Source of the DNA: Periplaneta americana
Lineage: Eukaryota; Arthropoda; Insecta; Blattodea; Blattidae
Length of the DNA: 64,000 nt
Direction of reading: 5' to 3'
Assembly (NCBI RefSeq): GCF_040183065.1
Contig: NW_027185544.1
Location: 16,722 to 80,721 of the forward strand
The notes below the pieces were generated by a model that was not told the DNA's origin, ran no database searches, and saw only the letters and a program-made list of their open reading frames with translations. How positions within the stretch are numbered: position 1 is the first letter of the stretch; each line of letters begins with the position of its first letter. The translations under genes and the position numbers were made by a program. Shown one piece after another: positions 35,591 through 48,227 of the stretch.

Positions 35591-36562
35591 GGACCCCGTC
35601 CCGTTCCTCGCTATCGCCATTATTTGCGGAATTAGAGGCTCAAATATTTTAGGTACCCGAAAAATAGGGCTGGAAAAAAGTGCGGCGGATTTGCCCGATA
35701 TTAGCGGTGATTATTACTGAACATGCGGGGATGCTACAGTTAAAAGGACGGCCCTCTGCGCCGCGTCGTTCTCCTTGTGTAGAGAAATTTCTGTTTTGGC
35801 AGGTGAAAATGTCCATTTTTTGAAACTTTGCCGGCCTCTCCCGTCCAAACGCACGGGGATAGAGAGTTGTCCTTTACACTGAAGATAGAGTTCGAGGAGC
35901 TCTGTTCAACGCACTCATCGGCTCTGTCCTCAGTGCACGTACTGCGGAGCTACGGCGGCTAGAATGTCGGCGGAAGGGTGGTCTAAACCCTTCCCCTTTT
36001 TTTCTCGAAAATCAGTTTGTGTTCGCGATTGCCATTTTGAGGCTATCGTGTAAGAAGTAAGTCAAGGGGGAATACAGGACCCCGTCCCGTTCCTCGCTAT
36101 CGCCATTATTTGCGGAATTAGAGGCTCAAATATTTTAGGTACCCGAAAAATAGGGCTGGAAAAAAGTGCGGCGGATTTGCCCGATATTAGCGGTGATTAT
36201 TACTGAACATGCGGGGATGCTACAGTTAAAAGGACGGCCCTCTGCGCCGCGTCGTTCTCCTTGTGTAGAGAAATTTCTGTTTTGGCAGGTGAAAATGTCC
36301 ATTTTTTGAAACTTTGCCGGCCTCTCCCGTCCAAACGCACGGGGATAGAGAGTTGTCCTTTACACTGAAGATAGAGTTCGAGGAGCTCTGTTCAACGCAC
36401 TCATCGGCTCTGTCCTCAGTGCACGTACTGCGGAGCTACGGCGGCTAGAATGTCGGCGGAAGGGTGGTCTAAACCCTTCCCCTTTTTTTCTCGAAAATCA
36501 GTTTGTGTTCGCGATTGCCATTTTGAGGCTATCGTGTAAGAAGTAAGTCAAGGGGGAATACA
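35591..36562. repeat. Pair of adjacent a units
   Basis: Two consecutive 486-bp units with the same diagnostic marks (GTGAAAATGTCC, G at r314). I saw no difference between them by eye, so this looks like a recent one-unit duplication at the start of zone C. Confidence 0.8.
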
Positions 36563-36775
36563 GGACCCCGTCCCGTTCCTCGCTATCGCCATTATTTGCG
36601 GAATTAGAGGCTCAAATATTTTAGGTACCCGAAAAATAGGGCTGGAAAAAAGTGCGGCGGATTTGCCCGATATTAGCGGTGATTATTACTGAACATGCGG
36701 GGATGCTACAGTTAAAAGGACGGCCCTCTGCGCCGCGTCGTTCTCCTTGTGTAGAGAAATTTCTGTTTTGGCAGG

Positions 36776-36787
36776 TGGAAATTTCCA
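36776..36787. other. Palindrome TGGAAATTTCCA in k units (representative)
   Basis: In k units two bases differ from the a form (G at r216, T at r221), producing a perfect 12-bp palindrome at r214-225. The inner GGAAATTTCC also fits the loose kappaB-type pattern GGRNNNYYCC. The GAAATTTC core repeats one found 22 bp upstream (r194-201). The other k units start at 37049, 39479, 40937, 41423, 43854 and 46284. Confidence 0.8.
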
Positions 36788-39700
36788 TTTTTTGAAAATT
36801 TGCCGGCCTCTCCCGTCCAAACGCACGGGGATAGAGAGTTGTCCTTTACACTGAAGATAGAGTTCGAGGAGCTCTGTTCAACGCACTCATCGGCTCTGTC
36901 CTCAGTGCACGTACTGCGGAGCTACGGCGGCTAGAATGTCGGCGGAAGGGTGGTCTAAACCCTTCCCCTTTTTTTCTCGAAAATCAGTTTGTGTTCGCGA
37001 TTGCCATTTTGAGGCTATCGTGTAAGAAGTAAGACAAGGGGGAATACAGGACCCCGTCCCGTTCCTCGCTATCGCCATTATTTGCGGAATTAGAGGCTCA
37101 AATATTTTAGGTACCCGAAAAATAGGGCTGGAAAAAAGTGCGGCGGATTTGCCCGATATTAGCGGTGATTATTACTGAACATGCGGGGATGCTACAGTTA
37201 AAAGGACGGCCCTCTGCGCCGCGTCGTTCTCCTTGTGTAGAGAAATTTCTGTTTTGGCAGGTGGAAATTTCCATTTTTTGAAACTTTGCCGGCCTCTCCC
37301 GTCCAAACGCACGGGGATAGAGAGTTGTCCTTTACACTGAAGATAGAGTTCGAGGAGCTCTGTTCAACGCACTCATCGGCTCTGTCGTCAGTGCACGTAC
37401 GGCGGAGCTACGGCGGCTAGAATGTCGGCGGAAGGGTGGTCTAAACCCTTCCCCTTTTTTTCTCGAAAATCAGTTTGTGTTCGCGATTGCCATTTTGAGG
37501 CTATCGTGTAAGAAGTAAGACAAGGGGGAATACAGGACCCCGTCCCGTTCCTCGCTATCGCCATTATTTGCGGAATTAGAGGCTCAAATATTTTAGGTAC
37601 CCGAAAAATAGGGCTGGAAAAAAGTGCGGCGGATTTGCCCGATATTAGCGGTGATTATTACTGAACATGCGGGGATGCTACAGTTAAAAGGACGGCCCTC
37701 TGCGCCGCGTCGTTCTCCTTGTGTAGAGAAATTTCTGTTTTGGCAGGTGAAAATGTCCATTTTTTGAAACTTTGCCGGCCTCTCCCGTCGAAACGCACGG
37801 GGATAGAGAGTTGTCCTATACACTGAAGATAGAGTTCGAGGAGCTCTGTTCAACGCACTCATCGGCTCTGTCCTCAGTGCACGTACTGCGGAGCTACGGC
37901 GGCTAGAATGTCGGCGGAAGGGTGGTCTAAACCCTTCCCCTTTTTTTCTCGAAAATCAGTTTGTGTTCGCGATTGCCATTTTGAGGCTATCGTGTAAGAA
38001 GTAAGTCAAGGGGGAATACAGGACCCCGTCCCGTTCCTCGCTATCGCCATTATTTGCGGAATTAGAGGCTCAAATATTTTAGGTACCCGAAAAATAGGGC
38101 TGGAAAAAAGTGCGGCGGATTTGCCCGATATTAGCGGTGATTATTACTGAACATGCGGGGATGCTACAGTTAAAAGGACGGCCCTCTGCGCCGCGTCGTT
38201 CTCCTTGTGTAGAGAAATTTCTGTTTTGGCAGGTGAAAATGTCCATTTTTTTAAACTTTGCCGGCCTCTCCCGTCCAAACGCACGGGGATAGAGAGTTGT
38301 CCTTTACACTGAAGATAGAGTTCGAGGAGCTCTGTTCAACGCACTCATCGGCTCTGTCCTCAGTGCACGTACTGCGGAGCTACGGCGGCTAGAATGTCGG
38401 CGGAAGGGTGGTCTAAACCCTTCCCCTTTTTTTCTCGAAAATCAGTTTGTGTTCGCGATTGCCATTTTGAGGCTATCGTGTAAGAAGTAAGTCAAGGGGG
38501 AATACAGGACCCCGTCCCGTTCCTCGCTATCGCCATTATTTGCGGAATTAGAGGCTCAAATATTTTAGGTACCCGAAAAATAGGGCTGGAAAAAAGTGCG
38601 GCGGATTTGCCCGATATTAGCGGTGATTATTACTGAACATGCGGGGATGCTACAGTTAAAAGGACGGCCCTCTGCGCCGCGTCGTTCTCCTTGTGTAGAG
38701 AAATTTCTGTTTTGGCAGGTGAAAATGTCCATTTTTTTAAACTTTGCCGGCCTCTCCCGTCCAAACGCACGGGGATAGAGAGTTGTCCTTTACACTGAAG
38801 ATAGAGTTCGAGGAGCTCTGTTCAACGCACTCATCGGCTCTGTCCTCAGTGCACGTACTGCGGAGCTACGGCGGCTAGAATGTCGGCGGAAGGGTGGTCT
38901 AAACCCTTCCCCTTTTTTTCTCGAAAATCAGTTTGTGTTCGCGATTGCCATTTTGAGGCTATCGTGTAAGAAGTAAGTCAAGGGGGAATACAGGACCCCG
39001 TCCCGTTCCTCGCTATCGCCATTATTTGCGGAATTAGAGGCTCAAATATTTTAGGTACCCGAAAAATAGGGCTGGAAAAAAGTGCGGCGGATTTGCCCGA
39101 TATTAGCGGTGATTATTACTGAACATGCGGGGATGCTACAGTTAAAAGGACGGCCCTCTGCGCCGCGTCGTTCTCCTTGTGTAGAGAAATTTCTGTTTTG
39201 GCAGGTGAAAATGTCCATTTTTTGAAACTTTGCCGGCCTCTCCCGTCCAAACGCACGGGGATAGAGAGTTGTCCTTTACACTGAAGATAGAGTTCGAGGA
39301 GCTCTGTTCAACGCACTCATCGGCTCTGTCCTCAGTGCACGTACTGCGGAGCTACGGCGGCTAGAATGTCGGCGGAAGGGTGGTCTAAACCCTTCCCCTT
39401 TTTTTCTCGAAAATCAGTTTGTGTTCGCGATTGCCATTTTGAGGCTATCGTGTAAGAAGTAAGTCAAGGGGGAATACAGGACCCCGTCCCGTTCCTCGCT
39501 ATCGCCATTATTTGCGGAATTAGAGGCTCAAATATTTTAGGTACCCGAAAAATAGGGCTGGAAAAAAGTGCGGCGGATTTGCCCGATATTAGCGGTGATT
39601 ATTACTGAACATGCGGGGATGCTACAGTTAAAAGGACGGCCCTCTGCGCCGCGTCGTTCTCCTTGTGTAGAGAAATTTCTGTTTTGGCAGGTGGAAATTT

Positions 39701-42314
39701 CCATTTTTTGAAACTTTGCCGGCCTCTCCCGTCCAAACGCACGGGGATAGAGAGTTGTCCTTTACACTGAAGATAGAGTTCGAGGAGCTCTGTTCAACGC
39801 ACTCATCGGCTCTGTCGTCAGTGCACGTACTGCGGAGCTACGGCGGCTAGAATGTCGGCGGAAGGGTGGTCTAAACCCTTCCCCTTTTTTTCTCGAAAAT
39901 CAGTTTGTGTTCGCGATTGCCATTTTGAGGCTATCGTGTAAGAAGTAAGACAAGGGGGAATACAGGACCCCGTCCCGTTCCTCGCTATCGCCATTATTTG
40001 CGGAATTAGAGGCTCAAATATTTTAGGTACCCGAAAAATAGGGCTGGAAAAAAGTGCGGCGGATTTGCCCGATATTAGCGGTGATTATTACTGAACATGC
40101 GGGGATGCTACAGTTAAAAGGACGGCCCTCTGCGCCGCGTCGTTCTCCTTGTGTAGAGAAATTTCTGTTTTGGCAGGTGAAAATGTCCATTTTTTGAAAC
40201 TTTGCCGGCCTCTCCCGTCGAAACGCACGGGGATAGAGAGTTGTCCTTTACACTGAAGATAGAGTTCGAGGAGCTCTGTTCAACGCACTCATCGGCTCTG
40301 TCCTCAGTGCACGTACTGCGGAGCTACGGCGGCTAGAATGTCGGCGGAAGGGTGGTCTAAACCCTTCCCCTTTTTTTCTCGAAAATCAGTTTGTGTTCGC
40401 GATTGCCATTTTGAGGCTATCGTGTAAGAAGTAAGTCAAGGGGGAATACAGGACCCCGTCCCGTTCCTCGCTATCGCCATTATTTGCGGAATTAGAGGCT
40501 CAAATATTTTAGGTACCCGAAAAATAGGGCTGGAAAAAAGTGCGGCGGATTTGCCCGATATTAGCGGTGATTATTACTGAACATGCGGGGATGCTACAGT
40601 TAAAAGGACGGCCCTCTGCGCCGCGTCGTTCTCCTTGTGTAGAGAAATTTCTGTTTTGGCAGGTGAAAATGTCCATTTTTTTAAACTTTGCCGGCCTCTC
40701 CCGTCCAAACGCACGGGGATAGAGAGTTGTCCTTTACACTGAAGATAGAGTTGGAGGAGCTCTGTTCAACGCACTCATCGGCTCTGTCCTCAGTGCACGT
40801 ACTGCGGAGCTACGGCGGCTAGAATGTCGGCGGAAGGGTGGTCTAAACCCTTCCCCTTTTTTTCTCGAAAATCAGTTTGTGTTCGCGATTGCCATTTTGA
40901 GGCTATCGTGTAAGAAGTAAGTCAAGGGGGAATACAGGACCCCGTCCCGTTCCTCGCTATCGCCATTATTTGCGGAATTAGAGGCTCAAATATTTTAGGT
41001 ACCCGAAAAATAGGGCTGGAAAAAAGTGCGGCGGATTTGCCCGATATTAGCGGTGATTATTACTGAACATGCGGGGATGCTACAGTTAAAAGGACGGCCC
41101 TCTGCGCCGCGTCGTTCTCCTTGTGTAGAGAAATTTCTGTTTTGGCAGGTGGAAATTTCCATTTTTTGAAACTTTGCCGGCCTCTCCCGTCCAAACGCAC
41201 GGGGATAGAGAGTTGTCCTTTACACTGAAGATAGAGTTCGAGGAGCTCTGTTCAACGCACTCATCGGCTCTGTCCTCAGTGCACGTACTGCGGAGCTACG
41301 GCGGCTAGAATGTCGGCGGAAGGGTGGTCTAAACCCTTCCCCTTTTTTTCTCGAAAATCAGTTTGTGTTCGCGATTGCCATTTTGAGGCTATCGTGTAAG
41401 AAGTAAGTCAAGGGGGAATACAGGACCCCGTCCCGTTCCTCGCTATCGCCATTATTTGCGGAATTAGAGGCTCAAATATTTTAGGTACCCGAAAAATAGG
41501 GCTGGAAAAAAGTGCGGCGGATTTGCCCGATATTAGCGGTGATTATTACTGAACATGCGGGGATGCTACAGTTAAAAGGACGGCCCTCTGCGCCGCGTCG
41601 TTCTCCTTGTGTAGAGAAATTTCTGTTTTGGCAGGTGGAAATTTCCATTTTTTGAAACTTTGCCGGCCTCTCCCGTCCAAACGCACGGGGATAGAGAGTT
41701 GTCCTTTACACTGAAGATAGAGTTCGAGGAGCTCTGTTCAACGCACTCATCGGCTCTGTCCTCAGTGCACGTACTGCGGAGCTACGGCGGCTAGAATGTC
41801 GGCGGAAGGGTGGTCTAAACCCTTCCCCTTTTTTTCTCGAAAATCAGTTTGTGTTCGCGATTGCCATTTTGAGGCTATCGTGTAAGAAGTAAGACAAGGG
41901 GGAATACAGGACCCCGTCCCGTTCCTCGCTATCGCCATTATTTGCGGAATTAGAGGCTCAAATATTTTAGGTACCCGAAAAATAGGGCTGGAAAAAAGTG
42001 CGGCGGATTTGCCCGATATTAGCGGTGATTATTACTGAACATGCGGGGATGCTACAGTTAAAAGGACGGCCCTCTGCGCCGCGTCGTTCTCCTTGTGTAG
42101 AGAAATTTCTGTTTTGGCAGGTCAAAATGACCATTTTTTGAAACTTTGCCGGCCTCTCCCGTCCAAACGCACGGGGATAGAGAGTTGTCCTTTACACTGA
42201 ATATAGAGTTCGAGGAGCTCTATTCAACGCACTCATCGGCTCTGTCCTCAGTGCACGTACTGCGGAGCTACGGCGGCTAGAATGTCGGCGGAAGGGTGGT
42301 CTAAACCCTTCCCC

Positions 42315-42322
42315 TTTTTTTT
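42315..42322. other. One-base insertion (T8) in T run
   Basis: The usual T7 is T8 here, giving a 487-bp unit. It is the only unit-length change in the first 52.3 kb apart from the 86-bp deletion. Confidence 0.85.
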
Positions 42323-43367
42323 CTCGAAAATCAGTTTGTGTTCGCGATTGCCATTTTGAGGCTATCGTGTAAGAAGTAAGTCAAGGGGGAATACAGGACC
42401 CCGTCCCGTTCCTCGCTATCGCCATTATTTGCGGAATTAGAGGCTCAAATATTTTAGGTACCCGAAAAATAGGGCTGGAAAAAAGTGCGGCGGATTTGCC
42501 CGATATTAGCGGTGATTATTACTGAACATGCGGGGATGCTACAGTTAAAAGGACGGCCCTCTGCGCCGCGTCGTTCTCCTTGTGTAGAGAAATTTCTGTT
42601 TTGGCAGGTGAAAATGTCCATTTTTTGAAACTTTGCCGGCCTCTCCCGTCGAAACGCACGGGGATAGAGAGTTGTCCTTTACACTGAAGATAGAGTTCGA
42701 GGAGCTCTGTTCAACGCACTCATCGGCTCTGTCCTCAGTGCACGTACTGCGGAGCTACGGCGGCTAGAATGTCGGCGGAAGGGTGGTCTAAACCCTTCCC
42801 CTTTTTTTCTCGAAAATCAGTTTGTGTTCGCGATTGCCATTTTGAGGCTATCGTGTAAGAAGTAAGTCAAGGGGGAATACAGGACCCCGTCCCGTTCCTC
42901 GCTATCGCCATTATTTGCGGAATTAGAGGCTCAAATATTTTAGGTACCCGAAAAATAGGGCTGGAAAAAAGTGCGGCGGATTTGCCCGATATTAGCGGTG
43001 ATTATTACTGAACATGCGGGGATGCTACAGTTAAAAGGACGGCCCTCTGCGCCGCGTCGTTCTCCTTGTGTAGAGAAATTTCTGTTTTGGCAGGTGAAAA
43101 TGACCATTTTTTGAAACTTTGCCGGCCTCTCCCGTCCAAACGCACGGGGATAGAGAGTTGTCCTTTACACTGAAGATAGAGTTCGAGGAGCTCTATTCAA
43201 CGCACTCATCGGCTCTGTCCTCAGTGCACGTACTGCGGAGCTACGGCGGCTAGAATGTCGGCGGAAGGGTGGTCTAAACCCTTCCCCTTTTTTTCTCGAA
43301 AATCAGTTTGTGTTCGCGATTGCCATTTTGAGGCTATCGTGTAAGAAGTAAGTCAAGGGGGAATACA

Positions 43368-45797
43368 GGACCCCGTCCCGTTCCTCGCTATCGCCATTAT
43401 TTGCGGAATTAGAGGCTCAAATATTTTAGGTACCCGAAAAATAGGGCTGGAAAAAAGTGCGGCGGATTTGCCCGATATTAGCGGTGATTATTACTGAACA
43501 TGCGGGGATGCTACAGTTAAAAGGACGGCCCTCTGCGCCGCGTCGTTCTCCTTGTGTAGAGAAATTTCTGTTTTGGCAGGTGAAAATGTCCATTTTTTTA
43601 AACTTTGCCGGCCTCTCCCGTCCAAACGCACGGGGATAGAGAGTTGTCCTTTACACTGAAGATAGAGTTCGAGGAGCTCTGTTCAACGCACTCATCGGCT
43701 CTGTCCTCAGTGCACGTACTGCGGAGCTACGGCGGCTAGAATGTCGGCGGAAGGGTGGTCTAAACCCTTCCCCTTTTTTTCTCGAAAATCAGTTTGTGTT
43801 CGCGATTGCCATTTTGAGGCTATCGTGTAAGAAGTAAGTCAAGGGGGAATACAGGACCCCGTCCCGTTCCTCGCTATCGCCATTATTTGCGGAATTAGAG
43901 GCTCAAATATTTTAGGTACCCGAAAAATAGGGCTGGAAAAAAGTGCGGCGGATTTGCCCGATATTAGCGGTGATTATTACTGAACATGCGGGGATGCTAC
44001 AGTTAAAAGGACGGCCCTCTGCGCCGCGTCGTTCTCCTTGTGTAGAGAAATTTCTGTTTTGGCAGGTGGAAATTTCCATTTTTTGAAACTTTGCCGGCCT
44101 CTCCCGTCCAAACGCACGGGGATAGAGAGTTGTCCTTTACACTGAAGATAGAGTTCGAGGAGCTCTGTTCAACGCACTCATCGGCTCTGTCCTCAGTGCA
44201 CGTACTGCGGAGCTACGGCGGCTAGAATGTCGGCGGAAAGGTGGTCTAAACCCTTCCCCTTTTTTTCTCGAAAATCAGTTTGTGTTCGCGATTGCCATTT
44301 TGAGGCTATCGTGTAAGAAGTAAGTCAAGGGGGAATACAGGACCCCGTCCCGTTCCTCGCTATCGCCATTATTTGCGGAATTAGAGGCTCAAATATTTTA
44401 GGTACCCGAAAAATAGGGCTGGAAAAAAGTGCGGCGGATTTGCCCGATATTAGCGGTGATTATTACTGAACATGCGGGGATGCTACAGTTAAAAGGACGG
44501 CCCTCTGCGCCGCGTCGTTCTCCTTGTGTAGAGAAATTTCTGTTTTGGCAGGTGAAAATGACCATTTTTTGAAACTTTGCCGGCCTCTCCCGTCCAAACG
44601 CACGGGGATAGAGAGTTGTCCTTTACACTGAAGATAGAGTTCGAGGAGCTCTATTCAACGCACTCATCGGCTCTGTCCTCAGTGCACGTACTGCGGAGCT
44701 ACGGCGGCTAGAATGTCGGCGGAAGGGTGGTCTAAACCCTTCCCCTTTTTTTCTCGAAAATCAGTTTGTGTTCGCGATTGCCATTTTGAGGCTATCGTGT
44801 AAGAAGTAAGTCAAGGGGGAATACAGGACCCCGTCCCGTTCCTCGCTATCGCCATTATTTGCGGAATTAGAGGCTCAAATATTTTAGGTACCCGAAAAAT
44901 AGGGCTGGAAAAAAGTGCGGCGGATTTGCCCGATATTAGCGGTGATTATTACTGAACATGCGGGGATGCTACAGTTAAAAGGACGGCCCTCTGCGCCGCG
45001 TCGTTCTCCTTGTGTAGAGAAATTTCTGTTTTGGCAGGTGAAAATGTCCATTTTTTGAAACTTTGCCGGCCTCTCCCGTCCAAACGCACGGGGATAGAGA
45101 GTTGTCCTTTACACTGAAGATAGAGTTCGAGGAGCTCTGTTCAACGCACTCATCGGCTCTGTCCTCAGTGCACGTACGGCGGAGCTACGGCGGCTAGAAT
45201 GTCGGCGGAAGGGTGGTCTAAACCCTTCCCCTTTTTTTCTCGAAAATCAGTTTGTGTTCGCGATTGCCATTTTGAGGCTATCGTGTAAGAAGTAAGACAA
45301 GGGGGAATACAGGACCCCGTCCCGTTCCTCGCTATCGCCATTATTTGCGGAATTAGAGGCTCAAATATTTTAGGTACCCGAAAAATAGGGCTGGAAAAAA
45401 GTGCGGCGGATTTGCCCGATATTAGCGGTGATTATTACTGAACATGCGGGGATGCTACAGTTAAAAGGACGGCCCTCTGCGCCGCGTCGTTCTCCTTGTG
45501 TAGAGAAATTTCTGTTTTGGCAGGTCAAAATGACCATTTTTTGAAACTTTGCCGGCCTCTCCCGTCCAAACGCACGGGGATAGAGAGTTGTCCTTTACAC
45601 TGAATATAGAGTTCGAGGAGCTCTATTCAACGCACTCATCGGCTCTGTCCTCAGTGCACGTACTGCGGAGCTACGGTGGCTAGAATGTCGGCGGAAGGGT
45701 GGTCTAAACCCTTCCCCTTTTTTTCTCGAAAATCAGTTTGTGTTCGCGATTGCCATTTTGAGGCTATCGTGTAAGAAGTAAGTCAAGGGGGAATACA
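43368..45797. repeat. Five-unit module m k n o j, copy 1
   Basis: A 2430-bp module. The k unit carries GGAAAGGTGG, a one-base change in the strong hairpin. The o unit has G at r353 and A at r472 and is followed by j. Confidence 0.87.
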
Positions 45798-48227
45798 GGA
45801 CCCCGTCCCGTTCCTCGCTATCGCCATTATTTGCGGAATTAGAGGCTCAAATATTTTAGGTACCCGAAAAATAGGGCTGGAAAAAAGTGCGGCGGATTTG
45901 CCCGATATTAGCGGTGATTATTACTGAACATGCGGGGATGCTACAGTTAAAAGGACGGCCCTCTGCGCCGCGTCGTTCTCCTTGTGTAGAGAAATTTCTG
46001 TTTTGGCAGGTGAAAATGTCCATTTTTTTAAACTTTGCCGGCCTCTCCCGTCCAAACGCACGGGGATAGAGAGTTGTCCTTTACACTGAAGATAGAGTTC
46101 GAGGAGCTCTGTTCAACGCACTCATCGGCTCTGTCCTCAGTGCACGTACTGCGGAGCTACGGCGGCTAGAATGTCGGCGGAAGGGTGGTCTAAACCCTTC
46201 CCCTTTTTTTCTCGAAAATCAGTTTGTGTTCGCGATTGCCATTTTGAGGCTATCGTGTAAGAAGTAAGTCAAGGGGGAATACAGGACCCCGTCCCGTTCC
46301 TCGCTATCGCCATTATTTGCGGAATTAGAGGCTCAAATATTTTAGGTACCCGAAAAATAGGGCTGGAAAAAAGTGCGGCGGATTTGCCCGATATTAGCGG
46401 TGATTATTACTGAACATGCGGGGATGCTACAGTTAAAAGGACGGCCCTCTGCGCCGCGTCGTTCTCCTTGTGTAGAGAAATTTCTGTTTTGGCAGGTGGA
46501 AATTTCCATTTTTTGAAACTTTGCCGGCCTCTCCCGTCCAAACGCACGGGGATAGAGAGTTGTCCTTTACACTGAAGATAGAGTTCGAGGAGCTCTGTTC
46601 AACGCACTCATCGGCTCTGTCCTCAGTGCACGTACTGCGGAGCTACGGCGGCTAGAATGTCGGCGGAAAGGTGGTCTAAACCCTTCCCCTTTTTTTCTCG
46701 AAAATCAGTTTGTGTTCGCGATTGCCATTTTGAGGCTATCGTGTAAGAAGTAAGTCAAGGGGGAATACAGGACCCCGTCCCGTTCCTCGCTATCGCCATT
46801 ATTTGCGGAATTAGAGGCTCAAATATTTTAGGTACCCGAAAAATAGGGCTGGAAAAAAGTGCGGCGGATTTGCCCGATATTAGCGGTGATTATTACTGAA
46901 CATGCGGGGATGCTACAGTTAAAAGGACGGCCCTCTGCGCCGCGTCGTTCTCCTTGTGTAGAGAAATTTCTGTTTTGGCAGGTGAAAATGACCATTTTTT
47001 GAAACTTTGCCGGCCTCTCCCGTCCAAACGCACGGGGATAGAGAGTTGTCCTTTACACTGAAGATAGAGTTCGAGGAGCTCTATTCAACGCACTCATCGG
47101 CTCTGTCCTCAGTGCACGTACTGCGGAGCTACGGCGGCTAGAATGTCGGCGGAAGGGTGGTCTAAACCCTTCCCCTTTTTTTCTCGAAAATCAGTTTGTG
47201 TTCGCGATTGCCATTTTGAGGCTATCGTGTAAGAAGTAAGTCAAGGGGGAATACAGGACCCCGTCCCGTTCCTCGCTATCGCCATTATTTGCGGAATTAG
47301 AGGCTCAAATATTTTAGGTACCCGAAAAATAGGGCTGGAAAAAAGTGCGGCGGATTTGCCCGATATTAGCGGTGATTATTACTGAACATGCGGGGATGCT
47401 ACAGTTAAAAGGACGGCCCTCTGCGCCGCGTCGTTCTCCTTGTGTAGAGAAATTTCTGTTTTGGCAGGTGAAAATGTCCATTTTTTGAAACTTTGCCGGC
47501 CTCTCCCGTCCAAACGCACGGGGATAGAGAGTTGTCCTTTACACTGAAGATAGAGTTCGAGGAGCTCTGTTCAACGCACTCATCGGCTCTGTCCTCAGTG
47601 CACGTACGGCGGAGCTACGGCGGCTAGAATGTCGGCGGAAGGGTGGTCTAAACCCTTCCCCTTTTTTTCTCGAAAATCAGTTTGTGTTCGCGATTGCCAT
47701 TTTGAGGCTATCGTGTAAGAAGTAAGACAAGGGGGAATACAGGACCCCGTCCCGTTCCTCGCTATCGCCATTATTTGCGGAATTAGAGGCTCAAATATTT
47801 TAGGTACCCGAAAAATAGGGCTGGAAAAAAGTGCGGCGGATTTGCCCGATATTAGCGGTGATTATTACTGAACATGCGGGGATGCTACAGTTAAAAGGAC
47901 GGCCCTCTGCGCCGCGTCGTTCTCCTTGTGTAGAGAAATTTCTGTTTTGGCAGGTCAAAATGACCATTTTTTGAAACTTTGCCGGCCTCTCCCGTCCAAA
48001 CGCACGGGGATAGAGAGTTGTCCTTTACACTGAATATAGAGTTCGAGGAGCTCTATTCAACGCACTCATCGGCTCTGTCCTCAGTGCACGTACTGCGGAG
48101 CTACGGTGGCTAGAATTTCGGCGGAAGGGTGGTCTAAACCCTTCCCCTTTTTTTCTCGAAAATCAGTTTGTGTTCGCGATTGCCATTTTGAGGCTATCGT
48201 GTAAGAAGTAAGTCAAGGGGGAATACA
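45798..48227. repeat. Five-unit module m k n o j, copy 2
   Basis: A 2430-bp tandem copy of the preceding module, including the GGAAAGGTGG change in k. Its j unit has a private TAGAATTTCGG near 48113-48123. Confidence 0.87.

Larger units (their letters stand above)
36563..43367. repeat. Irregular block of k, l, m, a, j and n units
   Basis: Fourteen units in the order k k l m m a k l m k k j l n. The run k-l-m occurs twice (37049-38506 and 39479-40936), both starting from k units with GTCGTCAG near r337-344 and A at r472. The two k-l-m copies are offset by 2430 bp, the same as the five-unit HOR length. The j unit at 41909 lacks the usual T at r366 and is 487 bp long through an extra T in its T run. 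Confidence 0.8.

Noticed and set aside
37593..37862. Minus-strand 89-codon open frame, and similar 68-codon frames at 52174-52380 and 53633-53839
   Set aside because: Each depends on a private base change or a one-base indel and is closed in sister units. A real gene would not be open in only one or two of 133 near-identical copies.
38110..38292. 60-codon open frame at r90-272, repeated at 38596, 40540, 43457, 45887, 49775, 57550 and 60950
   Set aside because: It starts at GTG, exists only in m-type units where G to T at r232 removes a TGA stop, overlaps the variable palindrome site, and has no recognisable protein features. It is a by-product of one substitution in a satellite.
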